A stretch of DNA of 64,000 nt from Przewalskia tangutica. Lineage: Eukaryota; Streptophyta; Magnoliopsida; Solanales; Solanaceae. The stretch's first letter is position 1; each line of letters begins with the position of its first letter. Of the stretch, positions 34,701-44,996 are shown piece after piece. A program made the position numbers and the translations under genes. The notes under the pieces were generated by a model. It was not told the DNA's origin, did not search any database, and was given only the letters and a program-made list of their open reading frames with translations. Location: positions 63,765,593-63,829,592 of the forward strand of contig CM056738.1 in assembly GCA_029844215.1 (NCBI GenBank), given 5' to 3'.

Positions 34701-35380
34701 TACACAATCTTCCTAACACTTTAGGGAAGAACACTTAAGAGTTTTAAGAATTGTTGGACAAATCTTTGCTCAAGAACAAGGTCTTGGCAGGAAGCAATGT
34801 TCAAGGGAGAGAGTATTTTGTCAAGTCTTGAAATGGTTAAGTGTGGGAGTTTTCATCAACTAAGGGTGTATATATAAGACCACCAAGGGTTAGGATGAAG
34901 GCAATTGTGTGGTTGAGATTGGGGACAAGTGTGTGTGGGCCCCACAAGCCACTTGTCCAAGCTAAAAAAAATATCTTGCAAGACAAGGCCACTTGTCTTG
35001 CCACTTGTCCAAGGATTTCGGCCAAGAGCCACCTAGGGGGGTGACACGTGTCGCCCTCCTACTCGTCCAAAATATTTCATCTTCCGAAAATATCCATAAT
35101 GGCCAAAATCTCAAAAACAAAGCGGGCCCCATAAAACCGTAAATTTCTCCCGTGGGCCCCACGTGACCATTTCCGAAAATAAAATTCCAAAATTCTCTAA
35201 TATTCCAAGAAGTCTGAATACCAAATCTGGGAATCCAATTCCCATTAACGAACCTTTTTCCTTCACAAAATCCGGAAACTTTTCCGTCGAAAAATCACAT
35301 CTTTCTTCCTTTCAAATTTTAAAGTCGTATTCTCGTACGTACGTCCTTACGTATATACTCTGGAAATACGGGGTATAACA
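31764..35380 (-). repeat. Element D 5' LTR
   Basis: It is collinear with the 3' LTR: ~75-bp units (32350-32640), four 25-bp units (32783-32877), 67-bp repeat (33943-34110), three GTAAATACxGTCCAAA units (34126-34168), promoter box TATATATA at 34869-34876, U3 end CGGGGTATAACA. The two LTRs differ at CAG/CTG sites, for example AAATACAGTCC here against AAATCTGATCC in the 3' copy. Confidence 0.9.
32783..32877 (-). repeat. 25-bp minisatellite in the D 5' LTR (4 units)
   Basis: Four AAGCATAGGCAAGTTTCAC units, the same count as in the 3' LTR of D. Confidence 0.88.
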
Positions 35381-35385
35381 AAAAA

Positions 35386-35657
35386 CGTGCCAAGAATGGC
35401 CATTTCGCCGTCCCTTTGCTTCCAATGTGAGGGTGACACATGTCACCCTCCCGTTGGTCCAAAATGTTTCGTCTCTCGGAAAAATCCGCAAAAATTATAA
35501 ATGACATAGCCGGAATTTTCCCAACAAAAGTCTGGAAACGCTTTAAAAAACGACTCTAATCGGGTGTTGTGTACAAATTTCGAAACTTGCCTAACTTAAG
35601 GCTCAAATTTTCTACGTACGTCCTCACGTACATACTCTGAAAATACGGGGTATAACA
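35386..35657 (-). repeat. Element B 5' LTR, inner piece
   Basis: It resumes after D with ACGTGCCAAGAATGGCC, which continues the sequence interrupted at 25818 and matches the 3' LTR of B at 20170-20437. It ends ACGGGGTATAACA. Confidence 0.88.
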
Positions 35658-36480
35658 CTGTCAACCCGTCGGTCTCTACGCTCCTCGCATCCAAGAGCAT
35701 GAGCCTGCATGCGGGTAATGTCCATACCCGGCTGAAGAGAAACACCCGCACATGACTCGGCCATATAATCATCTAGCCCGGTGACGTAGCGGTGCACCCT
35801 ATCCTCCATATCTGCTACCAACGCTGGGACATATCGAGCCAATGAATCAAACTCGACATTGTACTCCGACAAGGCCCTTCTCGCCTCGGCGGTAAAAATC
35901 TATCACCCGCCCTCCTCATCCGGAGGTAAGAAGTGAGTGAGAAAGCCTCGAGAACTCATCCCAAGTAGCGGGACGCGTGCTCTCCCGGGATAACTCCACG
36001 AATCAAACCAATCGATCGCGGTATCACGCAAATATGTGAACCAAAGATCACGGACTCGGTCTCCGACGCCCGATCACTCTCAAAATCTTCAGAGTCGATG
36101 GATGAACTCCTGCGGATCATCCTCCGGCCGACCAGTAAAACTCGCGGGCTACAACTCAGAAGTCTCGTAGCCTCAAACTCTCGCCTCGGGTGAACCACGC
36201 AGACGATCGGGCTGGATCGACCGCGATCCACTGCCTCATGTTCGCCACGATCCGCCAGAATCGGGCCATCTCTCAGAGCCCATCTCATCCGCTTCCAGGT
36301 GTGGGACCGGAGGTGTAGGTATCTGTGGTCTCATCACCTGTTGCGCCCTAAACCTCCTCGGGTCGGCGGCGTCGTGAACTCGCCGTCTCGGTATAGATCG
36401 CCCGAGCCCTCGTGACTCTAGGTCTCCCACTAGCATCTCCTCGCCTTGCCCTTCTGGGCGGGTTGCCTACGTGGAGGCAT
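35658..36480 (-). pseudogene. Element A: N-terminal and central gag
   Basis: The ATG is at 36478-36480 (MPP start, reading RRQPAQKGKA). At about 35624-35872 a clear core reads EYNVEFDSLARYVPALVADM, then EDRVHRYVTGLDDYMAES and LQPGMDITRMQAHALG. The preceding part (35956-36288) is frame-broken but shows ETESVIFGSH. The remainder of gag is at 8321-8742 on the other side of B. Confidence 0.85.
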
Positions 36481-36682
36481 AATCGTGAGCGTAAAAAGGG
36501 ATACGTTAGAGGGTCCGACTTATAACACGCCTCTAAGGCACGATCTCGTAATGAAAAGAATGGAAACCAATCCTAAATATCCTATAGCCTCGATTATTGG
36601 TGTGGTACAACACACCGATAATCAAGACTTACTAGATACGTGCGTAGACACTTTCCGAGGATTAATCGCTCGATACCACTTT
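36481..36682 (-). promoter_or_regulatory. Element A leader with stem-loop and PBS
   Basis: Stem-loop at 36593-36622 with RNA arms AUUAUCGGUGUG and CACACCAAUAAU; the loop is only UUGUAC, so GUGCAC is shortened to GUAC. The PBS complement GCTCGATACCA is at 36668-36678, one base short. Confidence 0.8.
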
Positions 36683-37743
36683 TGTCACGACTGCCTTCGG
36701 GCGTGATCGTGCCTTACCCGCACCCAGCGATCTTACATCAGAGAAAATCAGCGGAAATATAAAACAAGACATGAAACAGTTGTAAAATGAAACACAATTT
36801 ATCTGATGAAAAGCTTGCCTTTCGGCATATATATATATAACCCAAGTTTTGCAGTTACATCCCAACTGTACAATAGACTACTGCACTAGGAAGTAAACAA
36901 CTATGGCGGGACAGAGCCCCGCCATACCCTGAATGTACAAAACTATCTACAATACAGGGAGATCATACCAAAAAGTAGAGCCTCCGGAGAAGATGGAGCT
37001 CCTGACACCAATGCAAAGAGATCCTAAGGATGTGGATCTAGCACCTGCTTGCCCTTACCTGCGGCATGAACACATCCCCCGAAGGAGGTCAGTACAACAG
37101 GTACTAAGTATGTGAAACTGTAAAGTACTTAAATGAAATCATATCATTTTAAAATCAGTTTTGCAAGTATGTATGAAACAACCAAGGTAACCACACATAG
37201 TGCCACATCATAAACAAGAGCAAAAATAGGTAAACTGTAACAGGTCTTTTCTAGGCTGCGAATGATCGAAGCAGGGCCAATTGCCCGTAGTATCACCATG
37301 CAAGCCTAATCCTGGACTCCCGTAGTCCGCATAGGCCACTCACATAGGCCCGCATAGGGTATATAACCCCGCATCGAGGGTAGCTACTCCTCGGCATCGT
37401 CATGGACTCGTAGTCCGCATGGCCACATAGACCGCATGAGGTATAACCCCGCATCACTAACCTGGAACTCCCGTAGCTCCGCATAGGTCCCCTGGACCCG
37501 CATGAGGTATTCTCGAATCATGGTCCTGCATCACTTCGAAGTCTACCCCGCATCGGAGGGCAGCTTAACCCCCGGTAATATGTCAAGAGGTGAGTGATAT
37601 TACACTAACATAACAGCTTATCGTTAAACAACATAAGCACAACAAGAATACTCTTTTATTCAAACGTTACAAGACACTAACACACATAGCATCATATCAT
37701 GTCTACTTATCAAACTATCTTATTATTCTTTTCACAAATCAAT
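36683..37743 (-). repeat. Element A 5' LTR, U5-side piece
   Basis: It starts TGTCACGACTGCC. It includes the ATGGCGGG/CCCGCCAT hairpin (about 36904-36926), GATCATACCAAAAAGTAGAGCC, and the CCGCAT-rich block (37300-37580). It is cut by solo LTR F; the target copy is ATAAG at 37744-37748. Confidence 0.9.
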
Positions 37744-37748
37744 ATAAG

Positions 37749-40700
37749 TGTTATACCCCGTATTTTCCAGAGTATGTACGTGGGGACGTACGTAGAAAAG
37801 TTTGAACTTTAAAGTTGGCTTGGCCGATTTTTATTTGTGCACAACACCCGATTAGAGTCGTTTTTCGACGAAACGTTTTCACAGCTTTCGTAGGGAAAAT
37901 TCCGGCTATGACATTTTTAATTTTTGCGGATTTTTCCGAGAGACGTAACATTTTGGACCAACGAGAGGGTGACAAGTGTCACCCTCAAGTGGGCGAGTTG
38001 GTGAGCGTTTTTGGCTAGCACGTTTTTAACATTTTTGTTGCCAAAAATGTTTGGTCAATGTTGGTTAGATATTTTGTGTAGATGATGACCAAATGGGACC
38101 CACACAACACATGGCTAAATCTACACCTTACACTTGCCTTGCACTTGGCATGATCTTGGCCATTGGTTGGCCTTCACTTGACCTATAAATACCCCCCTTG
38201 TGATGAACTTCTTCATCCACTCTTCACTTGTTCTAAGTCTTGGAAACCCCTCTCCTCCCTCTTGTTGAATCTCGTCCAAGAGCCCCTCTCCCCCTTGTGA
38301 AGGCCTTTGGCCGAAACCCTCTCCCTTTGTGAGCATTAGCCGAGAACACCCCCCCTCTTTTTGAGTGTTGTTCTCGTGTAACACACCCCCCACCCTTGGT
38401 TGAGAAATACTCTCCAAGTATTGTTATAATGCCCAAATTACCTTAGCCGTATACCTTGTAGTATTCCAAAGTTACCTCTCTACGTAGAACCCGGAAATAC
38501 TACCGTATGACCTTTTTGTCTCAACCCGAAACCCTAAGGAAAATCTCCATAGTTGGTTGGAGTATTAAGAAGAAGTTGCGTGGAACTTCTAAGGGTTGTT
38601 TGGAGCGGGTTGGAGCACCCGGAGTTGGAGCTAAACGTTGCTAAGGATCGACATTTAACTTGGATAATTATGGGCTTATCGAGGTAATTATCTTGTCCCC
38701 CTATTGTAATTGGATATTACATGTTGTAGGAATATATAGTTGAAGTATACTATATATATAACTGAACATAACTTGTGGCAATGTCCTTGGACTTAAGCCT
38801 GAATTTAAAGAAGAGAAATCAGTAATTACGTGGATCAGACATTATGAGACTCGTAGTTTGTGTGGGCGGGAAGCCCAATTTTCCGTAGGATCTTGCATCT
38901 AGATTTATTCTACCGAGTAGTCTAGACTTTGATAGACTTGTGTAACCTGTATAGGTTGAATGTTCTGCGAGTAGCATGTGCTACTTGAGAAGGTGGACCA
39001 GACTAGCCGGGTTATAGCCGTGGAGCGATTTGCTAATAATCGATAATCGTCGCGAGGTATGTGAACCTCTTCCTATCTCTTCTAGCATGATGTGTGTATA
39101 ACTATGTAGTACGGTAGACGTACGTGTGTTAATTGAACGTAGTTGTACGGCAATGTCTTTTGACTTAAGCCCGAATAATAATAATCTTGAAGTAGTTCAA
39201 GAGAATTAAGAACTGTTTTAAAAGAAGAGTAATACTTGGTTTTAAAAACTTAAGAGTTATACTAGCTTTATGGGAAGTTAGGTATAACGGCTTAAGAGAG
39301 ATAAAACGAATGATTTATTTTAGAAGTTAAGAGATTGATCTTGTAAGATAAGAGACTTAACTTAATCAATGAATTTTGTGTGAAACCTCATTCGTGAGTA
39401 ATGAGTACTTGATTTTTTAAAAGGGATAATGTTTTACTGATTTCGGAAATCAGAATGTGTATCGACAAACCACTGCAGCGTTAATAAAGGGAAATGTTTT
39501 GATTAATGAAGTATTAATAAAACCAGTAGAAACTTCCATCTGCATAGAAGCTAAGATGAGACAAAATGATATTTACTAGATCATGGCTGTTGTAATAAGA
39601 TTGTTATAAACAAGAATATCCTACTCACACATAAGGCTTATGTTTCTTAGATGGTTTAAAAGAGAATTATATTCTTAAATGAATAAGACTATGAACGACG
39701 AAACCTTTCTAAAATAAGAAACGTGAGCATTTGAAATTAGGCAAACTTGAACGTTTGGAAAATAATGTTGTTACTTGATTTTACAAAGGTAAGTGTTTTG
39801 GTTTACTTAAAAAAGACAGTCACTCTATTTTATACTACGGGTATTGCGTGACTTATGGGAAAGAAGCGGATCTTTTAAAGATTTAATGTGTGAAGTACTT
39901 TGGGGATAGATACCCAAACTTGTTAGTAGAAAGTACCTTGTGTGAATAACTTGATTGTATTGGTTTGTGATAGTCTTGTAATACTTTCTTGTTGATTTGA
40001 TAAGTAAACATGTTAGGATGCTACGTGTGTTAGTATCTTGTGGTTGTTATGTAAGGGGAGTCATTCTTGCTGTGCTTACGTTGCTAAACGGTAAGTCCAT
40101 TGTACTATTATTATATCACCTACCCCCTTGACTTATTATACCGAGGGCTTGCCACCCTTGATGCGGTCTATACGGCCTATGCGGTCCTTGTGACTATGCG
40201 GAGTGCGAGAGCTCCAGGATTGATCATTCCGGGTGTTTAGCCTGATGCGGGGGATTCCCTATGCGGTCTGTTGAGACTATGCGGTCTTTTGAGACTATGC
40301 GGGTTGCGGGAGCCTAGGCGGATACCGAAGGTTAAGCTGCCTTCGATGCGGGGTGTACCTCAGGCGGTCTAGGACCATGATTCGAGGAATACCTTATGCG
40401 GGTCTGTGTGTGACCTATGCGGAGCTGCGAAAGTTCCAGGGATAGACACGCACATTGATACTGCGGGCAAATGGCCAGCTTCGATCATGTGGTGCGGTCT
40501 AGAAAGACCTCGTGATACAGTTTATGGCATTTGTGGTACTGAGGGTCTTAGTAGTCGGCTATGCCTTCGTACTTACCCCGTACGGTTTTATTGTGATGAC
40601 TTTGAGGGCGTGAGTCCCTAACTTGACATGACTGCTTATTTATTGTAAACTGTAGTTTGGTTATCATACATGTCTCCTGCTTTGTATAGACTACTATGAT

Positions 40701-41169
40701 TTCATTTACTGATTTATTTTCGATTTCATACTGCACTGCCAGATCGACCTTCGGGGCTGCGTTCATGCCGCAGGTAAAGGTACACCCGTCGTTGATCCTC
40801 GCTCTTAGGGTCACAGTTCAGCGTTGGGAAAGCTCCGTTTCTCCGGAGGCTTATCAGTGGTATAGTCCCCTGCTGTTGTAGGTATTTACATTCAGGGGTA
40901 TGGCGGGGCCCTGTCCCGCCATTGTTGTCGTATCATTCATAAGTGCAGAAATCTTGTTGTGGGCGTAAATTGTAAGAGGTTGTATCGCTCAAATTACTAT
41001 TGATATATATCTGAAGGTAACCGTTTTTGGTTGCTTTGTCTTATTTTTTCACCGCCTTATTACATTGGTTTTATGTATTGTCTTTATATTCCGCTGATTA
41101 CTCTGATGTTGTATCACTAGGGTGCCCGGGGTAAGGCACCAGTCACGGGCCCCGGAACGGGTCGTGACA
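37749..41169 (+). mobile_element. F: solo LTR (3.4 kb)
   Basis: A complete LTR from TGTTATACCCCG to GGTCGTGACA with no internal region, flanked by the perfect target duplication ATAAG (37744-37748, 41170-41174). The surrounding A LTR continues cleanly across it. Solo LTRs form by recombination between the two LTRs of a full element. TATAAATA is at 38184-38191. It is closest to the G-type LTR. No coding sequence inside. Confidence 0.95.
40755..40922 (+). promoter_or_regulatory. Three-hairpin block of the LTR (copy in F)
   Basis: Three short inverted repeats in a row: CTGCG..CGCAG near 40757-40773, CTCCG..CGGAG near 40832-40848, and ATGGCGGG GCCCTGT CCCGCCAT at 40900-40922. The last also occurs at 45225-45247 and 52498-52520 (J) and at 56289-56311 and 62292-62314 (G), with degraded versions elsewhere. 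It lies downstream of the TATA box, hence in the RNA. Confidence 0.75.
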
Positions 41170-41174
41170 ATAAG

Positions 41175-42574
41175 TCTGTTATAAACACATAGGCAAACTG
41201 TTTCTTTTATCATGCTTAAGTGGTTATACCTAACTTCCCATAAAGCTAGTATAACTCTTAAGCTTCTGTTTAAAAACCAATTAGTTCTCTTCTGTTAAAA
41301 AATGGTTCAGTAATCTTTTGAAATGCTTTCAGATCCTTATTATTCAGGCTTAAGTCGCGAGACATTGCCGTAAGTATTATTCAGGCTTAAGTCGAAAGAC
41401 ATTGCCGTAGTTATTATTCGATTAACACGTATGCGTCTACCGTACTATATATTTTAAAAATATCATGCTTTAGGAAGAATCACATACCTTCTCGGCGAAA
41501 ACCACCTGCCAAGTTGAATATGTCGCGCGCAGAGAATCAACCTATAATAGTCAGACACGTCTATCAACGTCTAGACTACTCAGAAATGCGATTCTAGCGA
41601 GAGAGTCCTTTATTCTACGGAAAATCGGCAGACTTCCCTACGGTGAGCTACTTAAGTCTCGTCAGAAAACTCTAAGAAAGTATAGTTTAATTATTCTTCT
41701 TTTAAACCCTTCTCTGTGATAACATTTCAATTCTATTACGTAATATTCTTCTAAGTATTTAATACTTATTCTTATACTACTACAAAGATGTATTCTCTAA
41801 TTCAAAGAGGGTTAGGATTATTTACCTCGGTAAGCCCAATAATATCCTAGATAAAAGTCGATCCGAGCAAGGCTTAGCTCCTAAGTTGTACGCTCAGATA
41901 GCTCGAGAAACCTTAGAAGTTCTTCACAACTTCTACTAAGTACTAAGGGATTTGGGCTAGGGTATTTTGGGCATTATAACAATACTAGAAGGCAACTTTT
42001 CTACCAAGGGAGGGGGTAGTGTTTGGCCAGGCTTCTTTTAGAGGAGGGGGTATTCGGCCAAGACTTCACAAGGGAGAAGTGAGGCTTAGGACGATGGCTC
42101 ACAAGGGGGAAGGATGATTTAGGCTTGGAAATTTGTGATGAATAAGTCTTCAAAGAGAGGGGCATTTATAGGGAAACCAAGGGCCAAGATTAAGCCAAGT
42201 GGAGGGCAAGTGGAGGGCCAAGATTTGCCCAAGTGCCCCCTAACCTACTCCTCAAATCACTCCACAAACAAAGGTCCATGTTCTAAGCCCCAAAAGCCTC
42301 CCTATCGTCCAAGGCAAAAGGCCACTTGGCGTCCACTGAGGTGACAAGTGTCACCCTCTCGTTGGTCCAAAAAGGTTCCGTCGCTCGGAAAAATTCGCAA
42401 AAATTAGAAATGACATAGCCGGAATTTACCCTACGCAAGTCGTGTAAAACGTTTCGTCGGAAAACGATTCTTTGTGTGAGTTGTGCCCAAAAAACGTCCT
42501 AGGACTAAACTTTTAAGGCTACACTTTTGCACGTACGTCCTCACGTACATACTCCGGAAATACGGGGTATAACA
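41175..42574 (-). repeat. Element A 5' LTR, U3-side piece
   Basis: Continuation after F and its target copy. It contains two copies of the CTTAAG/CATTGCCGTA unit (about 41340-41420), CATTTATA at 42163-42170, and the end CGGGGTATAACA. It matches the A 3' LTR at 3790-4868. Confidence 0.9.
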
Positions 42575-43150
42575 ATGCCGACTGCGGAAGTCCAGGTTGA
42601 TGCCGAGGGTTAGCTACCCCCGATGCGAGGAATACCTCATGCGGACCTAGGTGGTCTATGAGGACTGCGGGAGTCCAGGAATAGGCTCACATAATGATAC
42701 TATAGGCGATTGGACTTGCTTCGATCATTAGCGGCCTAGAAAAGACCAGTTACATTATATCTATTTTGCTCTTGTTTATGCTGTGGCACTATGTGCGGTT
42801 GAATTGGTTGTATTTGTAAGTGGTTTTAAAATGCTTTGATTTCATTTCAGTACTTTACAGTTTCACATACTTGGTACCTATTGTACTGACCTCCTTCGGG
42901 GGGCTGCGTTCATGCCGCAGGTAAGGGAAAGCAGGTGGTAGATCCTCATTCTTAGGATCTTTACTCTGGTGTCAGGAGCCCCATTTCTCCGGAGGCACGA
43001 CTTTTGGTAAGGCTCTTCCTGTGTTGTAGATATTTTGTACATTCAGGGTATGGCGGGGCCCTGTCCCGTCATAGTTGATGCATTCCTAGAGGTCTGTAGT
43101 CCTGTTGTAAAGTTGGGATGTAACTGTTCACTCTTGATGTATATATACAT
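42575..43150 (+). repeat. LTR H, left visible piece
   Basis: The U5-side part of a plus-strand LTR: ATGCGG-rich start, GACCTCCTTCGG, the three-hairpin block (about 42900-43075) and CTTGATGTATATATACAT. It is cut on the left by A (target copy ATGCC at 42575-42579) and on the right by G (TACAT at 43146-43150). It resumes at 62558. Solo or paired status cannot be told. Confidence 0.85.
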
Positions 43151-44996
43151 TGTTATACCCCGTAGTTGCAGGGTATGTTAGTGAGGGCGTATGTACGAGA
43201 GTACGGCATAAATTTTGAAAAGAAAGAAAGATGTGAGTTTTCGACGGAAAAGTTTCCGGTTTTTGTGAAGAAAAAGGTTCGTTAATGGGAATTGGATTCC
43301 CAGATTTGGTTTTTGGACTTCATAGATTATATTAGAATTTTGGGATTTTATTTTCGGAAATGGTCACGTGGGGCCCACGGGAGAAATTCTGGTTTTGTAG
43401 GGCCCGCTTTGTTTTTGAGATTTAGGATTTTGGATATTTTCGGAAGACGAAATATTTTGGACGAATCGGGAGACACGTGTCACCCCACGTGGGCACCCAG
43501 TAGAAAGTTCTTTGCACAACACCTTGGTTAGAGTCGTTTTTCGACGAAACGTTTTACATAACTTGCGAGGGGAAAATTCCGGCTATGTATTTTCTTATTT
43601 TTGCGGATTTTTCTGAGAAACGAAACATTTTGGACCAACGGGAGGGTGACATGTGTCACCCTCACATTGGAAGCAAGTGGGGCGGCTTAGGACCAATTGG
43701 TGGGCAAGTTGTTGGTAGATATTTGTGTAGATATTTGTGAGGGTTTTAAGGAGTAGGGACTAGGGGGAACTTGGGCATATCTTGGCCCTCCACTTGCCCC
43801 CCACATGGCTTGATCTTGTCCATTAAACTCCCTATAAATACCCCTCCCTTGTGAAGACTTCTTCATCCCAAAAGTTCTAAGTCTTGAAATCTTTCTTCCT
43901 CCCCCTTAGTGTAGTGTCTTGGCCGAGAGTTCCTCTCCCCCTTTGTGAGGCCTTTGGTAGAGCACCCTCCCCTTGGTGAGAATACCCCTCCTCAGTGGGG
44001 TTGGTAGTACACACCCCACTTGTGGTGGTGTCTCGTATAAATACCCCCCCTCTTGGTAGAAATACTCTCAAAAGTATTGTTGTTATACCCCAAATTACCT
44101 TAGCCGTATACCTTGTAGTATTCCAAAGATACCTCTATACGTAGAGCCCGGAAATACTACCGTATGTCCTTTTTGTCTCAAACCAAAACCCTAAGGAAAA
44201 TCTCCATAGTTGGTTGGAGTATTAAGAAGAAGTTGCGTAGAACTTCTAAGGGTTGTTTGGAGCGGGTTGGAGCACCCGGAGTAGGAGCTAAGCGTTGCTA
44301 AGGATCGACATCTATACTTGGATAATTATGGGCTTATCGAGGTAAATATTCTTGTCCCCTTATTGTAATTGGAATTACATGTTGTAGGATTATATAGTTG
44401 AAGTATACTATATATAGATCTGAACATAGCTTTGCGGCAATGTCTTTGGACTTAAGCCTGAATAAAGAAGAGAACTGAACTGTAATTACATAGGATTGTA
44501 TTACAGTAGACTTGTGTGGTATTACTGTGTTGTAGAATTGTATACGTCCGGTTAGACGTATAAACCCCCCCTGGTTGGCTTGGTAGCGGCCGATAGAGGA
44601 GAGATTCACGCTGCGGGAGAGTGCCGCTGAATTTTACGTACTATGAGTAGCGTATTCTACTCGAAGATTGGAAAAGGCTAGCAGGGGTACAGTACTGTGG
44701 AGCGTATTGCTTATTGTCGATAATCGTCGCGAGGTATGTGAACCTCTTCCTACCCTTTCTAGCATGATGTTTTGTAAACTATGTAGTACGGTAGACGTAC
44801 ATGTGCTAAATGAGTTTGGTTGGTTCAAAACATAGGGTGTTATAATAGCTTTATGGGAAGTTAGTTATAACGACTCTATGTAGGTAACAAAACGGTTTAT
44901 TTTATTGTAGAAGTTAAGAGACTTGATCTTGAAAGATAAGAGACTTAACCTAATTGACTTGATGTGTAACATTTTGTTAAAAATGTTGTAAAACCT
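43151..44996 (+). repeat. Element G 5' LTR, U3-side piece
   Basis: It starts TGTTATACCCCGTAGTTGC; TATAAATA at 43833-43840. It holds ACGTGTCACCCC-type repeats and the CGAAACGTTTTAC region, and is cut by J at 44996 after AACCT. It matches 58855-60708 of the 3' LTR closely. Confidence 0.92.

Larger units (their letters stand above)
25819..35380 (-). mobile_element. Element D: gag-only nonautonomous LTR element with best-preserved gag
   Basis: 3' LTR 25819-29442 (3624 bp), internal 29443-31763 (2321 bp), 5' LTR 31764-35380 (3617 bp), flanked by AAAAA (25814-25818 and 35381-35385). It sits in the 5' LTR of B. The internal region has gag, PBS, polypurine tract, the conserved noncoding block and an extra LTR/PBS-like junction, with no pol. 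The LTRs agree closely outside CAG/CTG-rich parts, so it looks young. Confidence 0.92.
8743..35657 (-). mobile_element. Element B: gag-only nonautonomous LTR element, carrying C and D
   Basis: 3' LTR in two pieces (8743-9025, 17244-20437; total about 3.48 kb), internal region 20438-22600 (2.16 kb), and 5' LTR in two pieces (22601-25818, 35386-35657; total about 3.49 kb). The internal region has PBS, leader, gag and a conserved noncoding block but no PR, RT, RNase H or INT. It is inserted in the gag of A. The right flank is CTGTC; the left junction is blurred (ACATGCATCACG), so I could not confirm a clean target duplication. This is a TR-GAG/LARD-like architecture. Confidence 0.88.
3790..42574 (-). 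mobile_element. Element A: autonomous-type chromovirus, split by three insertions
   Basis: A is a minus-strand gag-pol element. Its parts in the window are a 3' LTR fragment (3790-4868), pol and the end of gag (5026-8742), the rest of gag (35658-36480), leader with PBS (36481-36682), and a 5' LTR (36683-42574). The 3' and 5' LTRs share distinctive sequence, for example the stretches at 4440-4480 and 42135-42175, which ties the two ends together. E interrupts its 3' LTR, B its gag and solo LTR F its 5' LTR. It sits in LTR H; the five bases after it are ATGCC. The rest of its 3' LTR is off the left edge. Confidence 0.88.

Noticed and set aside
8743..35657. Target duplication for B
   Set aside because: Right flank CTGTC and left flank around GCACA do not match; the left junction is too blurred to claim a duplication.
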